A stretch of 64,000 nucleotides of DNA from Burkholderiaceae bacterium (GTDB lineage Bacteria > Pseudomonadota > Gammaproteobacteria > Burkholderiales > Burkholderiaceae_C): positions 558,001 through 622,000 of the forward strand of contig JACKLI010000001.1 of NCBI GenBank assembly GCA_024235995.1. Direction: 5' to 3'. Both the position numbers and the translations under genes were made by a program. Positions 49,183 through 57,798 of the stretch are shown here, one piece after another. Below the pieces are notes generated by a model, which was given only the letters and a program-made list of their open reading frames with translations, was not told where the DNA came from and made no database searches. Positions within the stretch are counted from its first letter, which is position 1, and every line of letters begins with the position of its first letter.

Positions 49183-49990
49183 CGTCATTGATGCCCTCAA
49201 AGCGCTGGGCCTGCACGGCATGGCCAGTGCCTGGCCGGAGGTACTGGGCACCGCCCGCATGAAGTCGCTGGATCATGAGGCCGTGCTGCACCAGCTCATC
49301 AAGGCCGAGACCGCTCAGCGTGAGGTGCGTTCCATGGCTTACCAGATGCGCGTGGCGCGCTTCCCTTCGCACCGTGACCTCGCCGGCTTTGACTTCGCCC
49401 ACGCGCAGCTCGACGAAGCACTGGTGCGCCAGTTGCACACCCTTCGCTTCGTGGAGTCGGCGCACAACGTGGTGCTGGTTGGTGGCCCCGGCACGGGTAA
49501 AACCCACCTGGCCACGAGCCTGGGGATCGAGGCCATTCGCATGCATGGCAAGCGGGTGCGCTTCTTCTCAACGGTGGAGCTGGTCAACGCCCTGGAGCTG
49601 GAGAAGGCGCAGAACAAGGCCGGGCAAATGGCGCACCGCCTGATGTACGTCGATCTGGTGATCCTGGATGAACTGGGCTACCTGCCATTCACGCAGTCGG
49701 GCGGCGCGATGCTGTTCCACCTGCTCTCCAAACTCTATGAGCGAACGAGCGTGGTGATCACCACCAACCTCACCTTCTCGGAGTGGAGCAGCGTCTTTGG
49801 AGACGCCAAGATGACCACGGCCTTGCTTGACCGGCTCACGCACCATTGCCACATCGTCGAGACGGGCAACGAGAGCTGGCGATTCAAGCACTCCAGTGCC
49901 GCTGGCGCGGCTCCCCCAAAGCAACGCCCAAAGAGCCAGAAAGGAGATCGAAAAACAGCAGACCCGATAGACTTATCCACAACCGAATAG
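49175..49990 (+). CDS. istB: IS21-family helper ATPase IstB (copy B)
   Basis: A 271-aa AAA+ ATPase identical in translation to copy A (Walker A GGPGTGKTHLA). It overlaps istA by 8 bp. Intact. Confidence 0.96.
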   Translation: MHDVIDALKALGLHGMASAWPEVLGTARMKSLDHEAVLHQLIKAETAQREVRSMAYQMRVARFPSHRDLAGFDFAHAQLDEALVRQLHTLRFVESAHNVVLVGGPGTGKTHLATSLGIEAIRMHGKRVRFFSTVELVNALELEKAQNKAGQMAHRLMYVDLVILDELGYLPFTQSGGAMLFHLLSKLYERTSVVITTNLTFSEWSSVFGDAKMTTALLDRLTHHCHIVETGNESWRFKHSSAAGAAPPKQRPKSQKGDRKTADPIDLSTTE

Positions 49991-50062
49991 TCAAAGAATC
50001 CATCAACCCAGTGGCTCAATATTCAACGTGATCACTGGCTCAGTTGTGCTGATGAATCAACA

Positions 50063-50138
50063 TCTGGCTGATCTGCTGGCTGTAGGGCAGCTGGGAAGCG
50101 TCGCTGACTTCCTTGGCATCCACTCGGTCATTGAGCAT
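50063..50138 (-). pseudogene. virB4-like gene, 5' fragment
   Basis: 25 codons (MLNDRVDAKEVSDASQLPYS and so on) remain before IS21 copy B. The start overlaps the virB3 stop by 11 bp, and the position immediately after virB3 is that of virB4 (the type IV secretion ATPase). The assignment rests mainly on gene order. The ATPase part, and all of virB5-virB11, are absent from this window. Confidence 0.65.
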
Positions 50139-50514
50139 GCTTGCGCCTCTTGGTTTTCAGCTGGGGGCCAAGCTCCGCCCTCAATTCCCGTCGCGTGGCA
50201 TGCGGGGTGAATGTCACCACGTTCTTTCCCCGCAAGCCCTTGTTCCTGGCGAAATACCTGTACTTGATATTGCAGACAAGGTTCTCCACCCACCATTGAT
50301 CGCTGGCCGTTTTCAGCATCAGCAGCAAGTGAATGGGGAGCACGAACAAGAGCGCCCAAAACTGAAAGAATCGGAAGAAGACCAGCAGGGCGACGCACTC
50401 CACGGCAAACACCGTCAAGGGCACATAGAACTGCATCGCCTTGGTTTGCGGCCCCTGGTACACGAGGACCCTTTCCAAGGGTTCATCGACGTGCTTGTTG
50501 CTTCCCCCGGCCAT
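50128..50514 (-). CDS. virB3: VirB3/TrwM-like type IV secretion protein
   Basis: A 128-aa inner-membrane protein with paired hydrophobic segments at residues about 28-70 (FYVPLTVFAVECVALLVFF and FWALLFVLPIHLLLML). It is slightly longer than usual because of a basic C-terminus. It lies three bases after virB2. It would help assemble the pilus. Confidence 0.85.
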   Translation of the reverse strand: MAGGSNKHVDEPLERVLVYQGPQTKAMQFYVPLTVFAVECVALLVFFRFFQFWALLFVLPIHLLLMLKTASDQWWVENLVCNIKYRYFARNKGLRGKNVVTFTPHATRRELRAELGPQLKTKRRKHAQ

Positions 50515-50517
50515 GGT

Positions 50518-50877
50518 TCACAGGTTCCCGATGCTGCCGTTGCCGCCCACGGCTTCCTTGATGAACTGCACGATGGCCACCGAGGCGAAGGCGATGGCCG
50601 TGCCCGCGAGCACTTGGAAGAAGAGCCGCTTGGGATCGTGGGCGCCGAGGAAGTTGCCCGCCGCCCAGTTGATGCCTGTGACCAGCACGCAGATGGCTCC
50701 GACTACGCCGATGACGGCGTACAGGGCATTGAAGATGGAAACGCCCGTCTGCTTGAGCGTTTGGGCCTCGGCCGGATGGAACAGCAAGGCAGCCAGGATT
50801 CCGATCAGAAGAATGCCCTTGAGCAGCATAATTTTCGTCAGCGTGTTTTCACTCGTTTGCAAGATATGGGAATTCAT
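50518..50877 (-). CDS. virB2: VirB2/TrwL-like pilin
   Basis: A 119-aa prepilin from the ATG at 50877 (MNSHILQTSENTL), which has the better spacing from AGGAACC than the one at 50916. Signal-peptide-like segment ends at AEAQTLKQTG. The mature part has two hydrophobic helices (FNALYAVIGVVGAICVLVTGI and FQVLAGTAIAFASVAIVQFI), typical of VirB2 pilins. Confidence 0.85.
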   Translation of the reverse strand: MNSHILQTSENTLTKIMLLKGILLIGILAALLFHPAEAQTLKQTGVSIFNALYAVIGVVGAICVLVTGINWAAGNFLGAHDPKRLFFQVLAGTAIAFASVAIVQFIKEAVGGNGSIGNL

Positions 50878-50912
50878 GTTGGTTCCTGTTGAGTCAATGA
50901 AAAGGCAAAGCA

Positions 50913-51581
50913 TCAAAATCCCTGGGTAACCTCCTGCGCCTGGAAAATGTCAGGGGATTCACCATCGCGCAGCGAATTGGGATTGGACGCAATGGCGGCG
51001 GGCAGCGCCGGCGGCGCGTTTGCGCCAGAAATGTCGATCTGAACGGACCGGGCAAGTTGGTTAAATCGCGGATCGGTGCTTGCCGGCGTGCTTCTGGCGG
51101 CTTTGGAAGTCCGTACCCACGCCTGCTGGGCCTGCATATACGTGAATATCTTTTCAGCGTATTTATCGCTGACCTTTCTATGCACGCCGCCCGAGTTGTA
51201 GCCGCGAAGCGCGGCCCAAACCGCATCGACCCCGCTGTAACCCTCTTTAATTGCCTTGCCGTAATATTCAAAAAGGATGGTCTGTCCCATCCTTAAATTG
51301 CTGCAGGGGTCGAATGCCTGTTCCCAGGTCATTCCCCGGCCGGTGACATTGCTGATATGAATCTGCGCCAAACCCACGCTGAATTTGGCTCCCGCCGCCT
51401 GAAGTTGCTTTACAGTCTTGACCGCTTCATCCAGTGTTTGCGGCTGGGCAATTGCGCGCTGGCCGGCATCAGGCCCAATGGCATACGGGTTCCACGCCGA
51501 TTCGGTGCGGACCAGGGCCTGCATCAACACCGGGGATACTTGGGGAGCGCACTGCGCGAGATCAGGCGGCAAGTCAATCAC
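50913..51581 (-). CDS. virB1: VirB1/TrwN-like lytic transglycosylase
   Basis: A 222-aa SLT-family enzyme that opens peptidoglycan for the secretion apparatus. Catalytic Glu is E27 in VRTESAWNPYAIG. The following SVGLAQIHISNV and ALRGYNSGG motifs are typical. It lacks an obvious signal peptide, as do several TrwN proteins. It is the first gene of the virB1-B2-B3-B4' minus-strand operon. Confidence 0.88.
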   Translation of the reverse strand: MIDLPPDLAQCAPQVSPVLMQALVRTESAWNPYAIGPDAGQRAIAQPQTLDEAVKTVKQLQAAGAKFSVGLAQIHISNVTGRGMTWEQAFDPCSNLRMGQTILFEYYGKAIKEGYSGVDAVWAALRGYNSGGVHRKVSDKYAEKIFTYMQAQQAWVRTSKAARSTPASTDPRFNQLARSVQIDISGANAPPALPAAIASNPNSLRDGESPDIFQAQEVTQGF

Positions 51582-51644
51582 TTACATCTCCGGTCATGGA
51601 AGGAATGCACAATCCGACAGATTGGGCGCACCGTGTAACGAAAT

Positions 51645-51672
51645 ACAATACAAATCGCACTAATTGTATTGT
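51645..51672. promoter_or_regulatory. Operator-like inverted repeat between virB1 and response regulator
   Basis: Perfect 9-bp arms ACAATACAA (51645-51653) and TTGTATTGT (51664-51672), spacer 10 bp, in the divergent region between virB1 and the regulator gene. One arm sequence also occurs at 46355 between the korA-like and kikA-like genes, so it is a candidate site for the korA-like repressor or the response regulator. Confidence 0.65.
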
Positions 51673-51727
51673 TCAACGATACATAAGCTTATCATAAATT
51701 TTGTTTGACACAACACAGGGACAGCGC

Positions 51728-52564
51728 ATGCCTGCTCAAGAGGACAGCCAGACACAAGGGACCGGATCGGCGCCATCGGCTGCCGAGATCGTTCGCGCGC
51801 TTCTGGCGCGCCACAAGGTGGACCGCCGCCACTACGTGACGGCGGTAATCGAGGTTCTGGGCTTATCGCGCGCAGCCGCCCACCACCGGGTCACCGGAAC
51901 GTCAGCATGGACCTGGGATGACTTGGCTCGCATGGGCGAGCACTACGGCGAGTCCATGTTGAGCATGATCCGCGGCGTGATGGGCAAGACCTTCGCTGCG
52001 CAATTGGTAAACGACAAGCACAAGGCGCCTGTGATGGTTCGCCTGGGTGACGGCCCGCCCGATCGCGGCGATATGTGGGCGGCGTTCAACACCGATGGCG
52101 GCCTGCTCGTGATGACGGTCGATAAGGTGCCTTTCTCCTTCGAAGCGATCAAGGTCATCGAACTGGTTCACGGCCAGGACGGGCAGACACCGCTTCGCGT
52201 GGCCGTGTTGGACGACGTTGCCGACACGGCCGCTAGCCTTGCCGACATGCTGGCCGACGAGGGATGCACCAGCAAGGCCTATACGTCACCGCGCGCGCTG
52301 CTGGCCGACCTAGAGTCTGGCCACGAGTACGACGCCTTTGTTCTGGACTGGTGGCTTGGCAAGGACACGGCGGAAACCGTCCTTGCTGAACTGCGCCGCA
52401 TCTCCAGGCAAGCGCGCATCGTGCTGCTGACTGGGGAAATGGGCGCCGGGGGAAAGGCCGACAGCAGCGCCGTCGAGCAGGCGCAGAAGCGCTACCACTT
52501 CTTCGTCTGCCAGAAACCGATCACAGCCGGCGTTCTGATGGCGAACCTGACGCTGGGCGTGTGA
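51728..52564 (+). CDS. Response regulator with BetR-like DNA-binding domain
   Basis: A 278-aa protein starting at the ATG at 51728 (MPAQEDSQTQGTG), chosen over an earlier TTG because GGGA lies before it. Residues about 20-85 (VIEVLGLSRAAAHHRVTGTSAWTWDDLARMGEHYGE in pieces) form a BetR-like helix-turn-helix. The C-terminal half is a receiver domain: acidic pair LDD near residue 157, phospho-acceptor Asp in FVLDWWLG near residue 203, Thr in LLTGE and Lys in CQKPI. The receiver at the C-terminus is the reverse of the usual order. It converges with the kinase gene, overlapping by 44 bp. Confidence 0.8.
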   Translation: MPAQEDSQTQGTGSAPSAAEIVRALLARHKVDRRHYVTAVIEVLGLSRAAAHHRVTGTSAWTWDDLARMGEHYGESMLSMIRGVMGKTFAAQLVNDKHKAPVMVRLGDGPPDRGDMWAAFNTDGGLLVMTVDKVPFSFEAIKVIELVHGQDGQTPLRVAVLDDVADTAASLADMLADEGCTSKAYTSPRALLADLESGHEYDAFVLDWWLGKDTAETVLAELRRISRQARIVLLTGEMGAGGKADSSAVEQAQKRYHFFVCQKPITAGVLMANLTLGV

Positions 52565-54293
52565 GGCCGGCAAGCAGCGACTTGATGCGGATGGGCTTGT
52601 CGAGCAGCTTGTCAAAGGGCGAGCGAATCGGCGAGGGTCCATGATGCAGGGCGCTCATGCCGTACAGCAGGCACCGGGGATTTGCCATGGAACTGCCGCG
52701 CCTGAAGTCACGCGCGAGTTCGTCGCCGCGCCGGCCCGGCATGTTCACATCGATAAGGGCCAGATCGTAGTAATTGACGGCCATCATGTTCGCGGCGATC
52801 GCCGGCGACGGTGCGATGTCGGCCTCGATGCCTAGCACTTGGCATTCACTGTGCAGCGAAGCCAGCAGTTCGAGGTTGTCATCCACCAAGAGCCAGCGCT
52901 GCTTCGATTCGGCTGGTGAAGGCCGCGGGTCGTCCGTCTGCAGCAGTGCCGGAATGGTCAGCCTGAAGCAAGTGCCCTCCTCACTACTGTCGTAGGTCAG
53001 CTGCCCGGACAGGTACTCAGCGAGCGAGTAGGCGATCTTGAGGCCGATGCCGGCGCCATCGCCGCCCTGCAAGACGCCATAGCGCTTGAACGGTTGGATC
53101 TCCAGTGGCGCGAACCCCGAAGGCATGCCGGGTCCGGTGTCCCGCACAGTGAACACCAGCTGATGTTCATTGACATCGGCCAGCGACAGTTCCACTGCCC
53201 CGTGCTCGGTGTACTTGATGGCGTTGCTGGTGAGATTGCCCAGGATCTGCGTCAGGCGGCCGCTGTCGGCTGTAGCGAAGATGGGTTCTATGGGCGCATG
53301 GATAGATAGCCGCAACCCCTTCTCGTAGGCGTTTTGTGATTCCAGATCCAGCACTTCCTCTAGCAGGTCCTGAACGCAAAACACGTCCGGGCGGAACTCC
53401 AGCGCGCCAGCCTCGGAGCGTGCCAGAGTCAGCAGGTCGTTGATCTGAAATTTCATGCTCAGAGTCGCCCGCTGGATGCGCGCCAGTAGACGGTTGCGCC
53501 TGTGCGGATCAAGCGGACTGAGCAGAGATTCGGCGGATGAGGAAATGGTCTGCAAGGGCGACTTCAGTTCATGCGACACCATCCCCATGAACTCATTCTT
53601 CTCGGCCACTGAGACTTCGAGCAGCTTCTTCTGGTGGGCCAGCTGAAGGTTGCGTTCGGCCAATTCGTCGCGGCTCCGGGCAAGTTCGCAGTTCTTGCGA
53701 TACAAACCCAAATTGTAATAGGTATAAATTATTACTGCTAATCCGCCCATGATTGCCAAGCTTGCAATCAGCTGGTTTATTGTTTTGTTACGAGCTTCGG
53801 CAGCTTCGAAAGAAGCGTCGCTACTTGCTAGTTGCATCTGCCAGACGCTGGCTGATATATCGGAAACCATGTGACCAATACGATCCAAACGTTCCAGTAA
53901 TTGGAGCGCTTCGCCCTTAGTCATTTCGCTACCATAGCTGTCATGGATAGCACGAACATCATGCTCCAAGGCACTCAACTCAGGAAAGTGCAAGGCAAAA
54001 TCGTGATTTGTCATCAGCGTAGTACGCGATGGTGATTCACGAGTTAGCAAACGTATTTTGGAAAGAAAAACAGATAAGCTGTTTTCTGACTGCGCCTGAA
54101 CAAAGACATCTCCGTCCTCCATCCTCGCAAGGTCAGCCTTTAAACGCCAAAAACTTGTCTCGAACTGACTCACCGACCAATATGGTTCTTCGATAATTTT
54201 TTCAGGCGGCTTACTAGTAATAAAGTAGTAGAAGAAGAGAAGGAATGCCACGAGTAAAGAGAAGCGCAACACCCAAAACCATATACGTCTCAT
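52521..54293 (-). CDS. Hybrid sensor histidine kinase
   Basis: A 590-aa membrane kinase from the ATG at 54293. Two membrane segments (residues about 3-25 WFWVLRFSLLVAFLLFFYYF and about 180-203 LIASLAIMGGLAVIIYTYY) enclose a 150-residue periplasmic sensor. Then the H-box GMVSHELKSPLQTISS, N-box TSNAIKYTEHG, G boxes DTGPGMPSG and GDGAGIGLKI, and a C-terminal receiver (LLVDDNLELL, acceptor Asp in ALIDVNMPG). Its start overlaps the stop of a periplasmic protein gene (ATGA), so the two are coupled and probably act together. Confidence 0.88.
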   Translation of the reverse strand: MRRIWFWVLRFSLLVAFLLFFYYFITSKPPEKIIEEPYWSVSQFETSFWRLKADLARMEDGDVFVQAQSENSLSVFLSKIRLLTRESPSRTTLMTNHDFALHFPELSALEHDVRAIHDSYGSEMTKGEALQLLERLDRIGHMVSDISASVWQMQLASSDASFEAAEARNKTINQLIASLAIMGGLAVIIYTYYNLGLYRKNCELARSRDELAERNLQLAHQKKLLEVSVAEKNEFMGMVSHELKSPLQTISSSAESLLSPLDPHRRNRLLARIQRATLSMKFQINDLLTLARSEAGALEFRPDVFCVQDLLEEVLDLESQNAYEKGLRLSIHAPIEPIFATADSGRLTQILGNLTSNAIKYTEHGAVELSLADVNEHQLVFTVRDTGPGMPSGFAPLEIQPFKRYGVLQGGDGAGIGLKIAYSLAEYLSGQLTYDSSEEGTCFRLTIPALLQTDDPRPSPAESKQRWLLVDDNLELLASLHSECQVLGIEADIAPSPAIAANMMAVNYYDLALIDVNMPGRRGDELARDFRRGSSMANPRCLLYGMSALHHGPSPIRSPFDKLLDKPIRIKSLLAGLTRPASGSPSERRL

Positions 54294-54769
54294 AAAATAT
54301 CTATCCGACACACCTGCCAAGCCATTTTGTTGAGACCTGCAGGCCTCCTCAACTCTTTATAATCATCATAGGGGTACATGACAAACATTGGCCCCCAATC
54401 ATCCAGTTTCAGCCGTTTGTCATCAAGGCTTGTCGCCAAGATAACGCCATACTTTGCTAAATCAGAAAATGGAATATCGACTTTGAAATGATCCCAGGTG
54501 TATACAGTCAGTTTTTGCACGCTACCTCTGCCGGCCAAGCCAACGACATCGTTCAAATACGGCCCCTTGTAGGAGCCCTTTTTTGCCCAATTGGTGGACG
54601 TAACGATGACCCGCTGCGGCAGCGCTGATAGTTGCGCTTCTGTGACCGCTATAGTTTTACTGCCGACCTTCAAAGACAGAAATACAAGCGGATCGCAGTT
54701 GTGTGCGTGCGCTGAGAAACCTATTGCCAAAGCCGCTGCCAATGTCATTTCGCGCCACGAGCTTGTCAT
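54290..54769 (-). CDS. Periplasmic molybdopterin-oxidoreductase-like protein
   Basis: A 159-aa exported protein from the ATG at 54769 (GGGAG upstream). Signal peptide MTSSWREMTLAAALAIGFSAHA. The mature part (KGSYKGPYLNDVVGLAG, LTVYTWDHFKVDIPFSDL, VMYPYDD) resembles the SUOX-type fold of molybdopterin-binding proteins but lacks an evident cofactor Cys. It is coupled to the histidine kinase gene and could be its periplasmic sensing partner. It lies 43 bp after the relaxase gene. Confidence 0.65.
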   Translation of the reverse strand: MTSSWREMTLAAALAIGFSAHAHNCDPLVFLSLKVGSKTIAVTEAQLSALPQRVIVTSTNWAKKGSYKGPYLNDVVGLAGRGSVQKLTVYTWDHFKVDIPFSDLAKYGVILATSLDDKRLKLDDWGPMFVMYPYDDYKELRRPAGLNKMAWQVCRIDIL

Positions 54770-54812
54770 TGGAGACTCCCGATCGGGCAATCCGCGCTGG
54801 ATCACCGCTACC

Positions 54813-57788
54813 TCATCTTAGTGTTCTTCCTAAAGCCACGCTGCGATTTGCTTGCGCCGGCTGTGGATTAGGGTTACGCCGTTGCAAATCATTCGACAAG
54901 TTTCTCAAGCGACTAATAGAGATCTGGCGATGTTTCTGCTCGGCGATATGCGCCTCGCTGTGCGCCGTTCTCAACTCCAGCGCCGCGAACTTCTTCGGCA
55001 CCCGCGCCACGGCGCCGCGCAACTCGGCGGCCCGGTCCGTGTAGAGCTTCAGTTCGTAGCGTGGCCGCGAGATGGCCACGTAGAACGCGGCCCGGTTGGT
55101 GGTTAGCGAGCGTGTGTTGGCCTCGATCAGCACGCGGTTGGAAGTCAGGCCCTGAGAGGAATGGATCGTGGTGGCGTAGCCGTGCTGCAGGTTCATGGGA
55201 CGCTGCGCCGGGATGGCCACGATGGTGCCGCGCTCCGTCTTGACGGTAACGGCCTCGGCGCTCACAGCCTGCACCCGCACCCGGTCGCCGTTGAGCAGGC
55301 CGAGCTGCTTGTCGCTCTTGGTGATCTTGAGCAGATCGCCGGGCGCGATCTCGATGTCGTACTTCTTGTGCAGCGTGGCCGAGAAGTGCTGGGCGGGCTT
55401 GACCGTGACGTTCTGGCCGTCGCTGCCGCGCAGCACCACTTGATCGCCTTCCACGCCCACCACTGCGTAGTCCACGCCGCGCTGGATGTTCTGCCCCTCG
55501 CGGTGATAGCTCACCACCAGATCCGGGGCGTAGGTGGCCGGCTGCTTGAGTTGGGCGCGCGTGGCGTCCACGTTCTCCAGCACGGTGTACTTGAGGCCTC
55601 CCTCCAGGCGCATGCGTTTGCGCACCATCTCGTTGATGCTGTGGCGCGCCTCGTTGGTGCCGGCCACGATCAGGGTCGCCTCGCGTTCCTGGGGGGACAG
55701 CGCGGTGAAGTCGGAGGCAATGGCCTGATAGCGATCCTGCTCTTCCGGCACCTCGCGGATGCTGCCCAGCAGCCGCGTGACGGCCTTGTTGGTCTGGTCG
55801 TTCGCGGCATTGAGCACGGCGGCCTTGATTTCCGGATTGCGCTGCCGCTGGATTTCTCGCAGCTGAGCCTGCAGCATGCCGGCGTCCTGCAGCTGCGCAA
55901 AGGGCTTGCCGGCCTCCACCGCGCCCGTCTGCTTGCGGTCGCCCAGCATGACCATGCGCGCGCCGGCCTTCTCCACGATCCGCATCGCCTGGGCCAGCTG
56001 ATGAGCGGGCACGACGCCGGCCTCGTCCAAGAGCACGACCGATTTCTCGCTCAAGGCCGCCTGCGCCTTCCGGCTGGCCAGGAAGCTGGCCAGCGTGTTG
56101 GACTCCACGCCTAGTTCGCGCAGGGCCGCCACCTGGGTGCCGTAGGGCGCCAGGCCCACCACGTCGAATCCGGCGGCCAGGGATTGCTGGGTCGCGTCTT
56201 GGGTGATTTCGTTGATGGTGCGCTCCAGCATATGGCTTTTGCCGGTGCCGGCATAGCCCTGCACCGCCACGAAGCGGTTCGTGGTGCCGAGGATCATTTC
56301 CACCGCCTCGCGCTGGCCCTGGTTCAGGTCGCTCGCGGCCAGCCGCGCCGCCAGGCCCTCGTCGCTCAGGATCGGCTGCAGGGCGCCGCGCCCGTCGCGC
56401 TCGATGGCAAGGATGCTGCGCTCGATGGCCTGGGCCTGCGGCGTCGTATAACGCGCTTCGGCCAGCACCAGCGCCCCTTTCTGGATGGCACGGTCCACCT
56501 CGATGGTGGCCTGTTCCTCATTCAGCCCGCGCGCGTGCATCGTGGCCCCGATCCATGTCGTGCGCGTGAGCTTGGCGGTCTCGGGCACGTCCATGAAATG
56601 CGAGGCCTGCTTGTCGTCCTCGTTCTTCTTGGCCTGGTTGAGCGAGCGTGCCGTCTGGTACAGCGGCAACTCGCGCACCAGGCGGCCGTCGTTCTCGGCC
56701 GCTTCCACCTCGGCCATGACGGCGCTGATGGTGGATGTGGTCGCAGCCTTGGACATGGACAGTTCAACCAGTTCTTTGCGCGTGAATAGCCCTTGACGCT
56801 CGCTCAGGTGCTCGACTGCGAAGTTCAGGGCCGCGGCCGCCCCCTCCTTCATCGCCGGGTCGGCACGCAGGCGGGCCACGTCCGGCGCCGTGCTGTTTTC
56901 CTTGGCGGCCAGCAGCGCATCCATGCTGAGGCCTGCTGCTCGTGCGCTCTCGATCCACTCCTCGCGCAGCAAGGTGCGATCCACTTCCGACTTCTTGTCG
57001 CGCGTCATCAAGGTCACGGACTGTGCCAGTGCGGTGTTGGCCGTGTCGCGGTTCACGCCGCGAGCCTCGAAGGCCTCCTCGATCTGCCGGGCCCGGGTGC
57101 TGTAGTGCTGGATCAACTCGTCGGAAATGTGGGCCAGTTCCCAGTAGCCTTTCTGCGTCTCCCTCAGCCCATAGCCGCTCGCCCGCAGTTCCTCGGCCAG
57201 CGCCGTGCGGTAGTAGGCGCCCAGGGCCTTGATGCTGTGCTGGATGTCCTCGTTGCTCATCGCGCGCCATTGGCCGTCCGGGCGCTTGGTGAGGTTGGCG
57301 ACGATCACGTGGGTGTGCAGCTGCGGGTCCTGGGCGCGCGACAACTCGTGCCGGAACGCAGCCGCGACGATCACGCCGGTGCGCACGCGGTAGCTCTGCC
57401 CCTGCTCCTTGATGCGCGCGTGGGCCAGCTTCTCCAGTTGCTGCACGGCGCGCTTGACGGCCCGATCGTGCGCAGCCGTGACGCCGGCATCGCCAGCGAT
57501 CAGCGCCTGTAGGCTGACGCTCTTGGGCGCGGAAAACGTGTAGTCCATGCCCTTGCGGTCATCCGAGCGCAGGTCGGAGAAGCGCACGCGCACGCCGTTG
57601 GGCAGCTTGCCGTCCAGAATGTCCTTGAAGCTCTCTCGATCCACCTGCAGCTGCTGCGTGAGCCCAAGCTCCTCGGCTCCCTTGCCGAGCCATTCGCCAC
57701 GGTGGCCCTCTTTTTCGTAGTAGTCGTCTGCCGACTCGAAATAGTGCGCAGCCTGCTTGCTGGAAGTGACGGCTTGGAAGCTCAGCAT
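54813..57788 (-). CDS. TrwC/TraI-like MOBF relaxase-helicase
   Basis: A 991-aa relaxase. The N-terminal transesterase domain has the Tyr cluster (AAHYFESADDYYEKEG, residues 14-28) and the metal triad FRHELSRAQDPQLHTHVIV (near residue 150-175). The C-terminal helicase has Walker A GYAGTGKSHML near residue 510 and VVLLDEAGVVPA. The length matches the R388 TrwC (about 966 aa). It nicks oriT and unwinds the plasmid during transfer. It follows the coupling-protein gene by 10 bp. Confidence 0.93.
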   Translation of the reverse strand: MLSFQAVTSSKQAAHYFESADDYYEKEGHRGEWLGKGAEELGLTQQLQVDRESFKDILDGKLPNGVRVRFSDLRSDDRKGMDYTFSAPKSVSLQALIAGDAGVTAAHDRAVKRAVQQLEKLAHARIKEQGQSYRVRTGVIVAAAFRHELSRAQDPQLHTHVIVANLTKRPDGQWRAMSNEDIQHSIKALGAYYRTALAEELRASGYGLRETQKGYWELAHISDELIQHYSTRARQIEEAFEARGVNRDTANTALAQSVTLMTRDKKSEVDRTLLREEWIESARAAGLSMDALLAAKENSTAPDVARLRADPAMKEGAAAALNFAVEHLSERQGLFTRKELVELSMSKAATTSTISAVMAEVEAAENDGRLVRELPLYQTARSLNQAKKNEDDKQASHFMDVPETAKLTRTTWIGATMHARGLNEEQATIEVDRAIQKGALVLAEARYTTPQAQAIERSILAIERDGRGALQPILSDEGLAARLAASDLNQGQREAVEMILGTTNRFVAVQGYAGTGKSHMLERTINEITQDATQQSLAAGFDVVGLAPYGTQVAALRELGVESNTLASFLASRKAQAALSEKSVVLLDEAGVVPAHQLAQAMRIVEKAGARMVMLGDRKQTGAVEAGKPFAQLQDAGMLQAQLREIQRQRNPEIKAAVLNAANDQTNKAVTRLLGSIREVPEEQDRYQAIASDFTALSPQEREATLIVAGTNEARHSINEMVRKRMRLEGGLKYTVLENVDATRAQLKQPATYAPDLVVSYHREGQNIQRGVDYAVVGVEGDQVVLRGSDGQNVTVKPAQHFSATLHKKYDIEIAPGDLLKITKSDKQLGLLNGDRVRVQAVSAEAVTVKTERGTIVAIPAQRPMNLQHGYATTIHSSQGLTSNRVLIEANTRSLTTNRAAFYVAISRPRYELKLYTDRAAELRGAVARVPKKFAALELRTAHSEAHIAEQKHRQISISRLRNLSNDLQRRNPNPQPAQANRSVALGRTLR

Positions 57789-57798
57789 GGGACGCTCC

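Larger units (their letters stand above)
47541..50062 (+). mobile_element. IS21-family element, copy B (2522 bp)
   Basis: Identical in length and coding content to copy A (ends TGTTGATTCAT and ATGAATCAACA). The left flank is a cadA-like gene and the right flank the start of virB4. The flanks share no direct repeat. The two broken genes show that a large stretch between them has been lost. Confidence 0.95.
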
